Positions 6,348-14,981 of a DNA stretch of 33,099 nucleotides are shown here, piece by piece. The notes below the pieces were generated by a model. That model made no database searches. It saw nothing but the letters and a program-made list of their open reading frames with translations, and was not told the DNA's origin. Made by a program: the position numbers and the translations under genes. Position 1 is the stretch's first letter; the number at the start of each line of letters is the position of its first letter. Origin of the DNA: Bacteroides sp. (GTDB lineage Bacteria > Bacteroidota > Bacteroidia > Bacteroidales > Muribaculaceae); the NCBI GenBank assembly GCA_023666835.1, contig JAMPBJ010000001.1:135004-168102 (forward strand), given 5' to 3'.

Positions 6348-8888
6348 TTGAATATAAAAAACCATCTCAATCGATTTGCGACATTTATTGCAACGGCAGT
6401 AATTATGATTTTAGGGGTCGGGCTCACACAGGCAAGACAACTCTCACCCGAGGAAGCATTCGCCGCCGTAACCACGGCCGACCGAAAACTGATGAATCCA
6501 AACGGTTCGAACACGACTACGAGGTTCTCCCTGCTCCATACCGAAAAGAGTGCCGATCTCTCAGCCGTGTATGTGATGCAGTCGGGTAGCGAGATTCTGT
6601 TTGTCGCTGCCGACGACGTGGCCTCTCCCCTCTTGGGATGGTGCGACGCCGACGCCGGATTCGACGCCGAGTCAATGCCCGAATCAATGAAATGGCTTCT
6701 TGCAACCTACGCTGAAGAGATAGCATATGCGGTGGAGCATAACCTCCCCGCCTATCAGAGCGACATGCTCTCCACCCGCCCGGCCGACACATATGCCGTC
6801 AGCGGACTGAGCGACATCGCTCCTCTGCTATCCACCCGCTGGAACCAAAGCTCGCCATACAACGACAAATGCCCCGTGCTCAACGGCACACGTTGCCCGA
6901 CCGGCTGCGTGGCCACTGCTATGGCTCAGATCATCAACCACCACAAAAGCCCCGAGCGCGGCATCGGCCAGGTGCAATACACATGGAAACAAAACTCCAA
7001 CCAGACCCTGAGCCTCGACCTTTCGACACTCACATTCGACTGGGACAACATGTCCGACACTTACAGCTCGTCGAGCACCCAGGCTGAGAAAGATGCCGTG
7101 GCAACGCTGATGATGGCATGCGGCTACACCGTCAGCATGGCTTATACGGCCACCGAAAGCGGTGCACAGTCCAACGCCGTGCCTACGGCGCTCATCAACA
7201 ACTTCGGATTTGCCAAAACAGCCACATATCTCTCGCGCGAGGTCTATCCGCTGAACGAATGGATCGCACTGCTCCACAACGAGCTGGCCAACAATCGTCC
7301 CGTCTACTACTCAGGCCGCGACACCGGCGGCCATGCATTTGTGGTCGACGGCTACCGCAGTGGCAACTATTTCCACATCAACTGGGGCTGGGGCGGCACA
7401 AGCGACGGCTATTTCCTCATCACTGCCCTCGACCCGTCGCAGCAGGGAATCGGTGGCAGCTCGTCGGGCTACAACTACGACCAGGCCGCCGTCGTCGGTA
7501 TCCAAAAAGACTTTGATGGAGCAGACTACGTGGTTCGCCTCGAAGCCACCGATGACTTTTCGACATCGGCCAGCGAATACACCCGCTCTGACCTGGTGAT
7601 ATTCGGCGACACCCCCGACTATTTCATCGGCAACCAGACGGCCACCACACTCGAGCCTATATATTTCGGAGTGCGTCTGACCGACGTTTCCAACGGACAG
7701 ACGTCCATGGTGCTGATGGACTCCGACTACTCGCTGCCCCAGGGCTACGGCATACCCAACTTCTTCCTCTACGCCAGCCAATTCCCTACTTCGGGCGAAT
7801 ACATCGTCGAGGCGGCTGCCCGTGTGGCCGGCAAAGACTACCTCATTTATCCACCAATCAGATGCATACGCCAACTTCGGCTGACCGCCACGGCCGACCG
7901 ACTGGTTTTCACTCAGATAAAGGATGAGCCGGTCGTAGCAGTCGACGGCCTCACGCAGACATCGCGGTCATATTCGGGCACGTCGGTGACCATCGATGCC
8001 ACAGCACGCTGCACATCAGGCGAATTCTACGGCAAACTGACACCGAAACTCGGTATAATGCTGGGGTCGCGGCTCACCACCTTTGCCACCGGCAATGCCA
8101 TACTTGTCGACCTACCGGAGGGCGACTCCCTGCCGCTGTCGTTCGAAATACCGCTGTCGGGAGTCGTGGCCGGAAAGTACTATGTCGTGATCTGCAATCC
8201 GGCCGGCGATATCGTCAGCACCACTCCCCTGGAGGTCGAAGTGCTCGCTATGCCCGAAGGCACTCCGTCGCTGACCCTCACCGGCCTGAGCTGCAACGCC
8301 GACGAAGGGGAGGGCACATACCGGTCACCCTGGACCATCCCAACCAACCGCATCGAACTGCTGGCCACCGTTCACAACGAATCGGGACTATACAACGGTC
8401 GCATACGCGGCTTCATCTTCCCCCCGGCCGGAGGCACCAGCCTCGACTATCTGGGCGACCACAGTTTCATGGCCGGACCCGGCGAATCGGTCGAAGTAGC
8501 CATTAAGAGCGATCTCTACAGCCTTGCCGACGAGGAGACATATTTCTTCTGCCTCTACTACATCGACAACTTCACCACCTCAGGCACCGAGACTGCCGTG
8601 CGCTTTCCCGAATACTACTATATCACCACCTCCGGACGCCTGGCCGCCATCGAGGAGATAGCTGTCGATGGCGATGACATCGCTGCACGCTTCGAAGCAG
8701 GGCGATTACTGGTGGAATCAGCCACCGGAATCAGCCGCATCGACGTCTATTCGCTCACAGGCCAATTGCTCGCCGGTGCCTGCTTCGACACCGCTGTTGA
8801 CCGCGCTACTCTCGATGTGGCAGCCGGCCCGGTGATAGTGCTCGCAGTAGATGCTCAGGGACGCCGCCATGCATTCAAAGTGAAATAA
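6348..8888 (+). CDS. Secreted C10 family cysteine protease (streptopain/interpain-like) with C-terminal sorting-like domain
   Basis: An 846-residue secreted protease. I see no in-frame ATG that would keep the signal peptide; TTG at 6348 gives a basic, then hydrophobic N-terminus ending LGVGLTQA, a normal export signal. Residues about 31-150 fit the inhibitory propeptide of the C10 family (LSPEEAFAAV near the start). The catalytic cysteine is C187 in TGCVATAMAQI, the catalytic histidine is H329 in GGHAFVVDGY, and HINWGWGG (343-350) is the usual downstream motif. Residues after about 375 form long beta-rich domains. The last 55 residues (VYSLTGQLL ... HAFKVK) resemble a type A T9SS sorting domain. 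The family includes Streptococcus SpeB and Prevotella interpain, which cut host proteins. It stands alone, with its own promoter candidate. Substrate unknown. Confidence 0.9.
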   Translation: MNIKNHLNRFATFIATAVIMILGVGLTQARQLSPEEAFAAVTTADRKLMNPNGSNTTTRFSLLHTEKSADLSAVYVMQSGSEILFVAADDVASPLLGWCDADAGFDAESMPESMKWLLATYAEEIAYAVEHNLPAYQSDMLSTRPADTYAVSGLSDIAPLLSTRWNQSSPYNDKCPVLNGTRCPTGCVATAMAQIINHHKSPERGIGQVQYTWKQNSNQTLSLDLSTLTFDWDNMSDTYSSSSTQAEKDAVATLMMACGYTVSMAYTATESGAQSNAVPTALINNFGFAKTATYLSREVYPLNEWIALLHNELANNRPVYYSGRDTGGHAFVVDGYRSGNYFHINWGWGGTSDGYFLITALDPSQQGIGGSSSGYNYDQAAVVGIQKDFDGADYVVRLEATDDFSTSASEYTRSDLVIFGDTPDYFIGNQTATTLEPIYFGVRLTDVSNGQTSMVLMDSDYSLPQGYGIPNFFLYASQFPTSGEYIVEAAARVAGKDYLIYPPIRCIRQLRLTATADRLVFTQIKDEPVVAVDGLTQTSRSYSGTSVTIDATARCTSGEFYGKLTPKLGIMLGSRLTTFATGNAILVDLPEGDSLPLSFEIPLSGVVAGKYYVVICNPAGDIVSTTPLEVEVLAMPEGTPSLTLTGLSCNADEGEGTYRSPWTIPTNRIELLATVHNESGLYNGRIRGFIFPPAGGTSLDYLGDHSFMAGPGESVEVAIKSDLYSLADEETYFFCLYYIDNFTTSGTETAVRFPEYYYITTSGRLAAIEEIAVDGDDIAARFEAGRLLVESATGISRIDVYSLTGQLLAGACFDTAVDRATLDVAAGPVIVLAVDAQGRRHAFKVK

Positions 8889-8920
8889 TTTGTGCAATGT
8901 CGACAAAGTGATTAACTTTG
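8889..8920 (+). promoter_or_regulatory. Bacteroidota promoter for the glycosyltransferase-kinase pair
   Basis: TTTG (8889-8892), 20 intervening bases, then TAACTTTG (8913-8920) closely match the TTTG / TAnnTTTG arrangement of the main Bacteroidota sigma factor. It begins right after the protease stop codon and lies 23 bases before the next ATG. Confidence 0.7.
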
Positions 8921-8943
8921 CCTGCTGACAACCTCTAACCACC

Positions 8944-9690
8944 ATGATAAAGATCTCGGCAACCATATTGACCTTCAACGAGGAGCGCCGCATTGGCGAG
9001 TGCCTCGAATCGTTGCGCGACATTGCCGACGAGATCATCGTGGTCGACTCATTTTCCACCGACTCCACCCTCGACATCTGTCGCGCACATGGCTGCCGCA
9101 TCAGCCAGCGACGGATGGCCGGATTCGGAGCACAGCGTCAGTATGCCACATCACTGGCCTCGCACACCTACGTGCTTTCGATCGATGCCGACGAGGTGCT
9201 CTCCCCCACCCTTCGCCAGAGTCTGATGCAGTTGAAAGCCTCGACGCCGTCCCACCGCGTCTATGCCTTTTCGCGCCTGAATTTCTATTGCGGTTTTGCC
9301 GTGCGCCACTGCGGATGGTACCCCGACGTGCAAGTGCGCCTCTTCGACAAGCGTTTTGCCAACTGGGATCTCAGTGACATTTGTGAGCGCGTGATCTTCC
9401 GCGACAGCGTGACGCCCGAGCTACTTGAAGGCGACCTGATCCACAACCGCTGCGACACGCCTCGCGAATACAGCGACAAGCTCCACTCCATAGCCCGCAT
9501 AGCAGGCCGTCGGCTTGCCGGCGACAACCGAAGCACCGGGGCGCTGACAGCCACCCTCCATGCCGTCACAGCATTTTTGGACACCTACGTTGCCAAGCGC
9601 GGCTTCCTCGACGGGTCGGTCGGTCTGGCCCTTGCGCGCCACAACTTCACCGCCACCCGACAGGCCTATGCCGAATCGCGACACTTATAA
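8944..9690 (+). CDS. Family 2 glycosyltransferase, WaaE/LgtF-like
   Basis: A 248-residue GT-A fold glycosyltransferase that probably acts on the cytoplasmic face of the inner membrane in LPS core or surface glycan synthesis. The N-terminus ISATILTFNEERRIGECLES is the nucleotide-sugar binding start of GT2 enzymes. VVDSFSTDST (33-42) follows, and SIDADE (79-84) carries the DxD metal and sugar-nucleotide motif at D81/D83. GFGAQRQYA and the HCGWYPDVQVRLF segment are typical of the WaaE/KdtX/LgtF beta-1,4-glucosyltransferase group. The sugar and acceptor are not readable from the sequence. It lies 15 bp ahead of the nucleoside kinase and shares its promoter. Confidence 0.9.
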   Translation: MIKISATILTFNEERRIGECLESLRDIADEIIVVDSFSTDSTLDICRAHGCRISQRRMAGFGAQRQYATSLASHTYVLSIDADEVLSPTLRQSLMQLKASTPSHRVYAFSRLNFYCGFAVRHCGWYPDVQVRLFDKRFANWDLSDICERVIFRDSVTPELLEGDLIHNRCDTPREYSDKLHSIARIAGRRLAGDNRSTGALTATLHAVTAFLDTYVAKRGFLDGSVGLALARHNFTATRQAYAESRHL

Positions 9691-9705
9691 GTACACAACA
9701 AACAA

Positions 9706-11379
9706 ATGAACAGCAGCATACCCGTTTTTATCCAGAACCTCCAGACCTACATCGACATCGATGGCGGCGATTCACTCCTCGAACTCGGTGGCCGGTTAGC
9801 ACCACAGCTCGGTTTCGAACCCATCAACGCCCGGGTCAACAATAAGGCCGAAAACCTCAACTACCGGGTATTCTCGCCCAAAACGGTCGAATTCATGCCC
9901 TCGACATCGGAGACGGGCCGCCGCACCTACATCCGCTCGCTATGCATGCTGCTCTACTATGCTGTCAATGAAGTGGTGCCCGACGCCACTCTCCACATAG
10001 CCCACTCGCTGTCGCGTGGCCTCTTCTGCCGCCTGACCGACACCGACACTCCCCTCACCCCCGAAGTCGTCGGCCGCCTCAAGGCCGTCATGCAACGGCT
10101 CGTCGACCTCGACCTGCCGCTTGAACGACACGAAAAGCGCACCCAGGACGTGGTCGCAATATTCCGCGAGCAGCATCTATTCGACAAAGTGCGACTGCTC
10201 GAAGGACTGCACGAGCTCTACACCACCTACTACAGCCTCGACGGCCTCTGCGACAACTTCTATGGCGCCCTGGCTCCGCGCACCGGCATGCTCCGCGTAT
10301 TCGATCTTATTCCCTACCACGAAGGCATGCTGCTGCTCGGTCCGGCCGACGAGGACCCCTCGATGGCCGCCACGCCGATCGAACAAAACAAGATGTATTG
10401 CGCATTTGCCGACTATCGCCGCTTCAACCACATAGTCGGCGTCAGCAATGTCGGGCAGCTCAACGATGCCGTTGAAGCCGGCGACACGCCGATGCTCATC
10501 AATGTGGCCGAAGCGCTCCACAACAACCGCATAGCCACCATAGCCGACGAGATCACCGAGCGATTCCACAGCGGTTGCTGTCGCATAGTCATGATTGCCG
10601 GCCCGTCGTCGTCGGGCAAGACCACCTTCACCAAGCGACTGGCCATCCAGCTCACCACCAATCTGCTCGAGCCGCGCATGATCTCGCTCGACGATTACTT
10701 CGTCGACCGCCACCACACACCGCGCGATGCCAACGGCGACTTCGACTACGAGTCGCTCTACGCCCTCGACCTCAAGGCCTTTAACCGCGACCTCAACCAG
10801 CTCATCGAGGGTAGGGAAGTGGAGCTACCCTACTACAACTTCACCACCGGCAACCGCGAATACCGAGGCAACCGCATCCAGCTCAACGACAATTCCATAC
10901 TGCTAATCGAAGGAATCCACGGCCTCAACCCCGAACTGACAGCCGACGTCGATGAACGCCTCAAATACCGCGTCTACGTCTCTGCCCTGACGGCCATATC
11001 CATCGACGACCACAACTGGATACCCACCACCGACAACCGCCTGCTGCGCCGCATCATCCGTGATGCCCGTTACCGCGGGGTCGACCCAACCGAAACCATA
11101 CGCCGCTGGCCCAGCGTGCGCCGTGGCGAAGAGCGATGGATATTCCCTTATCAGGAAAATGCCGACGCCATGTTCAACTCCTCGCTACTGTTTGAACTCG
11201 GTGTGATGAAGCACCGCGGCGAGCAACTGCTGGCGCGTGTGCCCCACGACGTGGTCGAATATGCCGAAGCCGCGCGACTTTACCGCTTCCTGCAATGCTT
11301 CAAGCCCATATCCGAAGAGTTCGTGCCCTCCACATCGTTGCTGCGCGAATTTCTCGGTGGCAGCAGCTTCAAGTATTGA
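9706..11379 (+). CDS. Nucleoside (uridine) kinase with N-terminal TGS/ThrRS-like region
   Basis: A 557-residue protein combining two parts. Residues about 1-250 resemble the TGS and second N-terminal domains of threonyl-tRNA synthetase (VFIQNLQTYIDIDGG, then LLYYAVNEVVPDATLHIAHS). Residues about 290-480 are a phosphoribulokinase/uridine kinase domain with a P-loop GPSSSGKT (299-306) and SLDDYFVDRHHTPRD soon after, as in uridine kinases. The family is common in Bacteroidota and is annotated as a nucleoside kinase that would phosphorylate uridine or cytidine. What the synthetase-like part does is not established to my knowledge; nucleotide or tRNA sensing is only a guess. It is followed by a palindromic terminator. 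Confidence 0.9.
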   Translation: MNSSIPVFIQNLQTYIDIDGGDSLLELGGRLAPQLGFEPINARVNNKAENLNYRVFSPKTVEFMPSTSETGRRTYIRSLCMLLYYAVNEVVPDATLHIAHSLSRGLFCRLTDTDTPLTPEVVGRLKAVMQRLVDLDLPLERHEKRTQDVVAIFREQHLFDKVRLLEGLHELYTTYYSLDGLCDNFYGALAPRTGMLRVFDLIPYHEGMLLLGPADEDPSMAATPIEQNKMYCAFADYRRFNHIVGVSNVGQLNDAVEAGDTPMLINVAEALHNNRIATIADEITERFHSGCCRIVMIAGPSSSGKTTFTKRLAIQLTTNLLEPRMISLDDYFVDRHHTPRDANGDFDYESLYALDLKAFNRDLNQLIEGREVELPYYNFTTGNREYRGNRIQLNDNSILLIEGIHGLNPELTADVDERLKYRVYVSALTAISIDDHNWIPTTDNRLLRRIIRDARYRGVDPTETIRRWPSVRRGEERWIFPYQENADAMFNSSLLFELGVMKHRGEQLLARVPHDVVEYAEAARLYRFLQCFKPISEEFVPSTSLLREFLGGSSFKY

Positions 11380-11381
11380 TC

Positions 11382-11414
11382 TTATACGACCTATAAATCA
11401 TATAGATCGTATAA
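11382..11414. terminator. Near-perfect palindromic hairpin after the kinase gene
   Basis: TTATACGA (11382-11389) pairs with TCGTATAA (11407-11414) and CTATA with TATAG, with one mismatch and a five-base loop AATCA. It begins two bases after the kinase stop codon. It lacks a long T tail on the plus strand. It shares loop and arm sequence with the terminator-like hairpin at 36-69, suggesting a dispersed element family. Confidence 0.5.
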
Positions 11415-11422
11415 TCGCGAAC

Positions 11423-11453
11423 TTGGTGTTTTTGAAGGATTTTATTAACTTTG
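11423..11453 (+). promoter_or_regulatory. Upstream promoter (P1) of the SusCD locus
   Basis: TTG (11423-11425), 20 bases, then TAACTTTG (11446-11453) fit the Bacteroidota consensus. Transcripts from here would carry a leader of about 450 bases before the SusC start. Confidence 0.5.
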
Positions 11454-11495
11454 TAGTGGCGGGAGCGGTTTGCTTGGGCCAACGCTCAATATACG

Positions 11496-11555
11496 TTTCG
11501 AGTATTTCATGATTTTTTGCAAAAAATCGTACAACATTCCCCAATTAACTCGAAA
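11496..11555. other. Nested inverted repeats in the SusC upstream region
   Basis: GATTTTTTGCAAAAAATC (11511-11528) is a perfect 18-bp palindrome. It is flanked by an outer 8-bp inverted repeat, TTTCGAGT (11496-11503) and ACTCGAAA (11548-11555). The palindrome could be an operator for a dimeric regulator or an RNA hairpin in a P1 transcript; the sequence does not decide. Confidence 0.45.
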
Positions 11556-11614
11556 AGCGAAAAATCTTAACGTTCTTTAACATCAAAATGACACCTTTAT
11601 CAACTCCTTTTATC

Positions 11615-11622
11615 TAATTTTG
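11615..11622 (+). promoter_or_regulatory. Possible second promoter (P2) of the SusCD locus, -7 element
   Basis: TAATTTTG matches TAnnTTTG. No convincing TTTG is found at -33, as expected for a promoter that needs an activator. The leader from here would be about 280 bases. Confidence 0.4.
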
Positions 11623-11910
11623 TAGTAGAGAAAACAACCCTAATACCCGAAAAAACTGAAATCATAAGAAAATAACACAGCAATCAGAGCCCTGACAAGC
11701 CTGCCAGAGTTCTAATTTTTGCGCTTGATACATAAACATCAAACCAATCAATACAACATCAAACCAACCAAAATCAAACGAAACCTAAACTGAATCTCCC
11801 CACTTAAAGAAAACAACACAACCCAACTTCAACAATCTCCTCAACCAACCACGAGAAACAATCCAAAACAAACAATAACCAATTAATTATTAACCAACCA
11901 ACAAAAGATT
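11623..11910 (+). other. Long 5' leader of the SusC gene, G-depleted
   Basis: This stretch has no gene that I can support. Its last 180 bases (11731-11910) contain only six G residues and are dominated by A and C, with repeated CAACC, AAACC and ACAAC words. Such a transcript could form almost no secondary structure before the ATG. This would suit efficient ribosome loading without a strong Shine-Dalgarno sequence. Confidence 0.6.
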
Positions 11911-14900
11911 ATGAAGTCAAAGGTAACAAGCTTGTTATTGATGCTTTTACTCTTCCCTGTGATCAGTGTGATGGCACAGACATCACAAGTCAAGGGTATT
12001 GTAACTGACACAAGTGGCGATCCACTCGTTGGTGTTTCTGTAATTGTGAAAGGTACTTCTTTCGGAACTCAGACCAACATCGACGGCGAATTCAGTCTCA
12101 ACGCAAAACAAGGCGATGTGCTGAAATTTACTTACATCGGTTTCCGTCAGGTGGAACTCGCAGTCCCCGCCGACGGTAAGATCAATCTCGTAATGGAAGA
12201 GGAAGCCACCGCTCTCGACGAAGTTGTGGTGACCGCACTCGGTATCAAGCGCGAACAGAAGGCTCTGTCGTACAACGTGCAGACCATCAAAGGCGACGCT
12301 CTCACCTCCAACAAAGACGCCAACTTCATGAACTCACTCGCCGGCAAGGTGGCAGGTGTCAACATCAGCTCCAGCTCTGCAGGTTCGGGTTCGGCTGCCC
12401 GTGTGATCATGCGCGGTATGAAATCGCTCTCGGGCAACGACAACGCCCTCTACGTGATCGACGGTATCCCCATGTTTGACGTCAACACCGGTTCTGAAAG
12501 CGGCGGTACGATGGGTCACCAGCCCGGTTCAAGCTCCGTTGCCGACATCAACCCCGACGATATCGAATCAATGTCAGTGCTCTCAGGCCCCTCTGCAGCC
12601 GCACTCTACGGCTCTGCAGCCGCCAGCGGTGTTGTGCTCATCACCACCAAGAAAGGTACTGAAGGCCGTGCACGCCTGACCTACTCCAACACCACTCAGT
12701 TCCATCGCGCATGGATGACCCCGAAATTCCAGAACACCTACGGCAACGTGCCCGGTGAATTCACCTCTTGGGGCAACAAGCTCGAAACTCCCTCCAGCTA
12801 CGATCCGATGGACTTCTTCCAGACCGGCGTAACTGAAATCAACGCCCTCACCCTCACCGTGGGCAACGCCAAGAACCAGACATTTGCATCGGCTGCAGCC
12901 ACCAACGCTCCCGGCATCATGCCCGAAGCCGACTACAACCGCTACAACTTCTCTATCCGCAACACCACCAACTTCTTCAACGACAAGTTGACCCTCGACC
13001 TTGGTGCAAGCTACATCATCCAGAACAACAAGAACTTCGTAGGATCAGGCCACTACTTCTCGCCGATCCCCGCTCTCTGGTTGTTCCCCCGCGGCGAAGA
13101 CTTCAACGAAGTGCGCATGTTTGAACGCTTCGATCCCTCACGCAATATCATGACCCAGTACTGGGAGCCCAAATACGGCCAGGAAAACCTTGCCCTCCAA
13201 AACCCTTACTGGACTCAGAAACGCATGGACCGCACTGCCCGCAAACAGCGCTACATGTTCAACGCATCTTTGAAATATGACATCCTCCCCTGGTTGTATG
13301 TGATCGGTCGTGTACGCGTCGACAACCAGAACATCGTGTCGGAGCAGAAATACTATGCATCGACAGTGACCACCCTCGCAGGTTCACTCATGGGTATGTA
13401 TGGCAAGACCCGCACAATGGACCGCACCACTTACGCCGACATCATGGCATCGATGAACAAAAACTTCATCAACAACCGCCTAAACGTCAACATCCAGGCA
13501 GGTGCCTCTATCAACGATATGCTTGAAGAAAGCGACGCAGTCAGCGGCGGCCTCAACAAGGTGCCCAACGTGTTCACGGTAGGCAACATCGACAAAGCCA
13601 ACTTCAAACACAGCGACGCCGAATGGCACGATCAGATTCAGTCAGTATTCGGATCAGTCGAACTCGGCTGGGACAGCCAGTACTACTTGACCGTAACCGG
13701 TCGTAACGACTGGGCTTCAATGCTCGCATTCACCGACAAACTCAGCTACTTCTATCCTTCGGTAGGTGCCAGCTGGTTGATCAGCGAAACTCTTCGCGAC
13801 TATCTCCCCCAGGCCATCTCGTTCTTGAAAGTTCGCGGATCGTGGGCAGAAGTTGCAAAAGCTCCGGACCGCTATCTGACTCGTCCGCAGTTTGAATACT
13901 TCGATCAGACCGACCAATTCAAATGGCCGTCGATCCACTACAACCCCAACCTCAAACCCGAGAACACCAAATCATGGGAAATCGGTTTGAGCGCCAAGTT
14001 CCTCAACAACACCATCGGTCTTGAACTCACCTACTACAAGGCCAACACCTACAACCAGACCTTCCAGGTCGACGCATCTGCATCGTCGGGCTACGAAAAG
14101 AACCTCGTCCAGACCGGTAACATCGAAAACCGCGGTGTGGAAGCAGCTCTTACCTATCAGAACCAGTGGGGCGACTGGCGTTTCAACACCGGTATTACCT
14201 ACTCTCTGAACCGCAACAAAGTGATCCAGCTCGCCAACGGCGCACTCGATCCCGAAACCGGCCTCCCCATCGAGATGGAATACTACGCAGCCACCAGCTG
14301 CCTCGGTATGAGCGGCGGTCCTGCAATCCGTCTGTATGAAGGCGGCTCAATGGGCGACCTCTACAGCAACCTCCGTCTCCGCGAATCAGGCAACGGCTAT
14401 GTATGGAAAGATCCCGCAACCGGCAAAGTACAGCTCGAACAGGTTGACTACTTCAAGGTTGGTTCACTTCTGCCCAACTTCAACATGGGTTGGACCGGTA
14501 CTCTCGGTTGGAAAGACCTCAGCGTATCATGGGCTGTTACAGGTCGCTTCGGTGGCCGCGTCATCAGCGACACTCAGGCCTACCTCGACCGCTACGGCGT
14601 GTCGGAAGTATCCGCAGCTGCCCGCGACAACGGTGGTGTACCCATCCCCGGCAACGGCGTTGCTGATCCTCAGAACTACTACGAAACCATCTCCGGTGCT
14701 GCCGGCACATATTATGTATATGATGCAACCAACGTGCGCCTCGCTGACCTCACCATCAGCTACACTCTTCCCCGCACATTGCTCAAAAACATCGCCGACG
14801 TTACCCTCTCGCTCACCGGCAAGAACCTTTGGATGATCTATTGCAAAGCTCCGTTCGACCCCGAATCGACTTCAGCAACAACCAACAACTTCTATCAGGG

Positions 14901-14964
14901 TATCGACTACTTCCAGTCGCCGAGCCTCCGCACTTATGGTTTCAATGTTAAATTCACATTCTGA
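11911..14964 (+). CDS. SusC-like TonB-dependent outer-membrane transporter
   Basis: A 1017-residue outer-membrane barrel that imports glycan fragments together with its SusD partner, driven by TonB. A signal peptide (1-22, ending SVMAQ) precedes a carboxypeptidase-regulatory-like domain (about 26-98, VKGIVTDTSGDPLVGVSV). The stretch ALDEVVVTALG (101-111) leads into the plug, with LYVIDGIPMFD near 180-190. The barrel then runs to a C-terminal aromatic residue (YGFNVKFTF). Size and order match the SusC/RagA family. It is the first gene of a five-gene locus with the SusD ATG only 17 bp downstream. The coding sequence uses many GGT glycine codons where the preceding kinase favours GGC, which fits high expression. 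Confidence 0.97.
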   Translation: MKSKVTSLLLMLLLFPVISVMAQTSQVKGIVTDTSGDPLVGVSVIVKGTSFGTQTNIDGEFSLNAKQGDVLKFTYIGFRQVELAVPADGKINLVMEEEATALDEVVVTALGIKREQKALSYNVQTIKGDALTSNKDANFMNSLAGKVAGVNISSSSAGSGSAARVIMRGMKSLSGNDNALYVIDGIPMFDVNTGSESGGTMGHQPGSSSVADINPDDIESMSVLSGPSAAALYGSAAASGVVLITTKKGTEGRARLTYSNTTQFHRAWMTPKFQNTYGNVPGEFTSWGNKLETPSSYDPMDFFQTGVTEINALTLTVGNAKNQTFASAAATNAPGIMPEADYNRYNFSIRNTTNFFNDKLTLDLGASYIIQNNKNFVGSGHYFSPIPALWLFPRGEDFNEVRMFERFDPSRNIMTQYWEPKYGQENLALQNPYWTQKRMDRTARKQRYMFNASLKYDILPWLYVIGRVRVDNQNIVSEQKYYASTVTTLAGSLMGMYGKTRTMDRTTYADIMASMNKNFINNRLNVNIQAGASINDMLEESDAVSGGLNKVPNVFTVGNIDKANFKHSDAEWHDQIQSVFGSVELGWDSQYYLTVTGRNDWASMLAFTDKLSYFYPSVGASWLISETLRDYLPQAISFLKVRGSWAEVAKAPDRYLTRPQFEYFDQTDQFKWPSIHYNPNLKPENTKSWEIGLSAKFLNNTIGLELTYYKANTYNQTFQVDASASSGYEKNLVQTGNIENRGVEAALTYQNQWGDWRFNTGITYSLNRNKVIQLANGALDPETGLPIEMEYYAATSCLGMSGGPAIRLYEGGSMGDLYSNLRLRESGNGYVWKDPATGKVQLEQVDYFKVGSLLPNFNMGWTGTLGWKDLSVSWAVTGRFGGRVISDTQAYLDRYGVSEVSAAARDNGGVPIPGNGVADPQNYYETISGAAGTYYVYDATNVRLADLTISYTLPRTLLKNIADVTLSLTGKNLWMIYCKAPFDPESTSATTNNFYQGIDYFQSPSLRTYGFNVKFTF

Positions 14965-14981
14965 TCCACAACTCGACTATT

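Noticed and set aside
11380-11910. A small gene or tRNA in the 530-bp gap before SusC
   Set aside because: No frame with a plausible product and no cloverleaf pattern was seen; the A/C-rich composition fits a leader.
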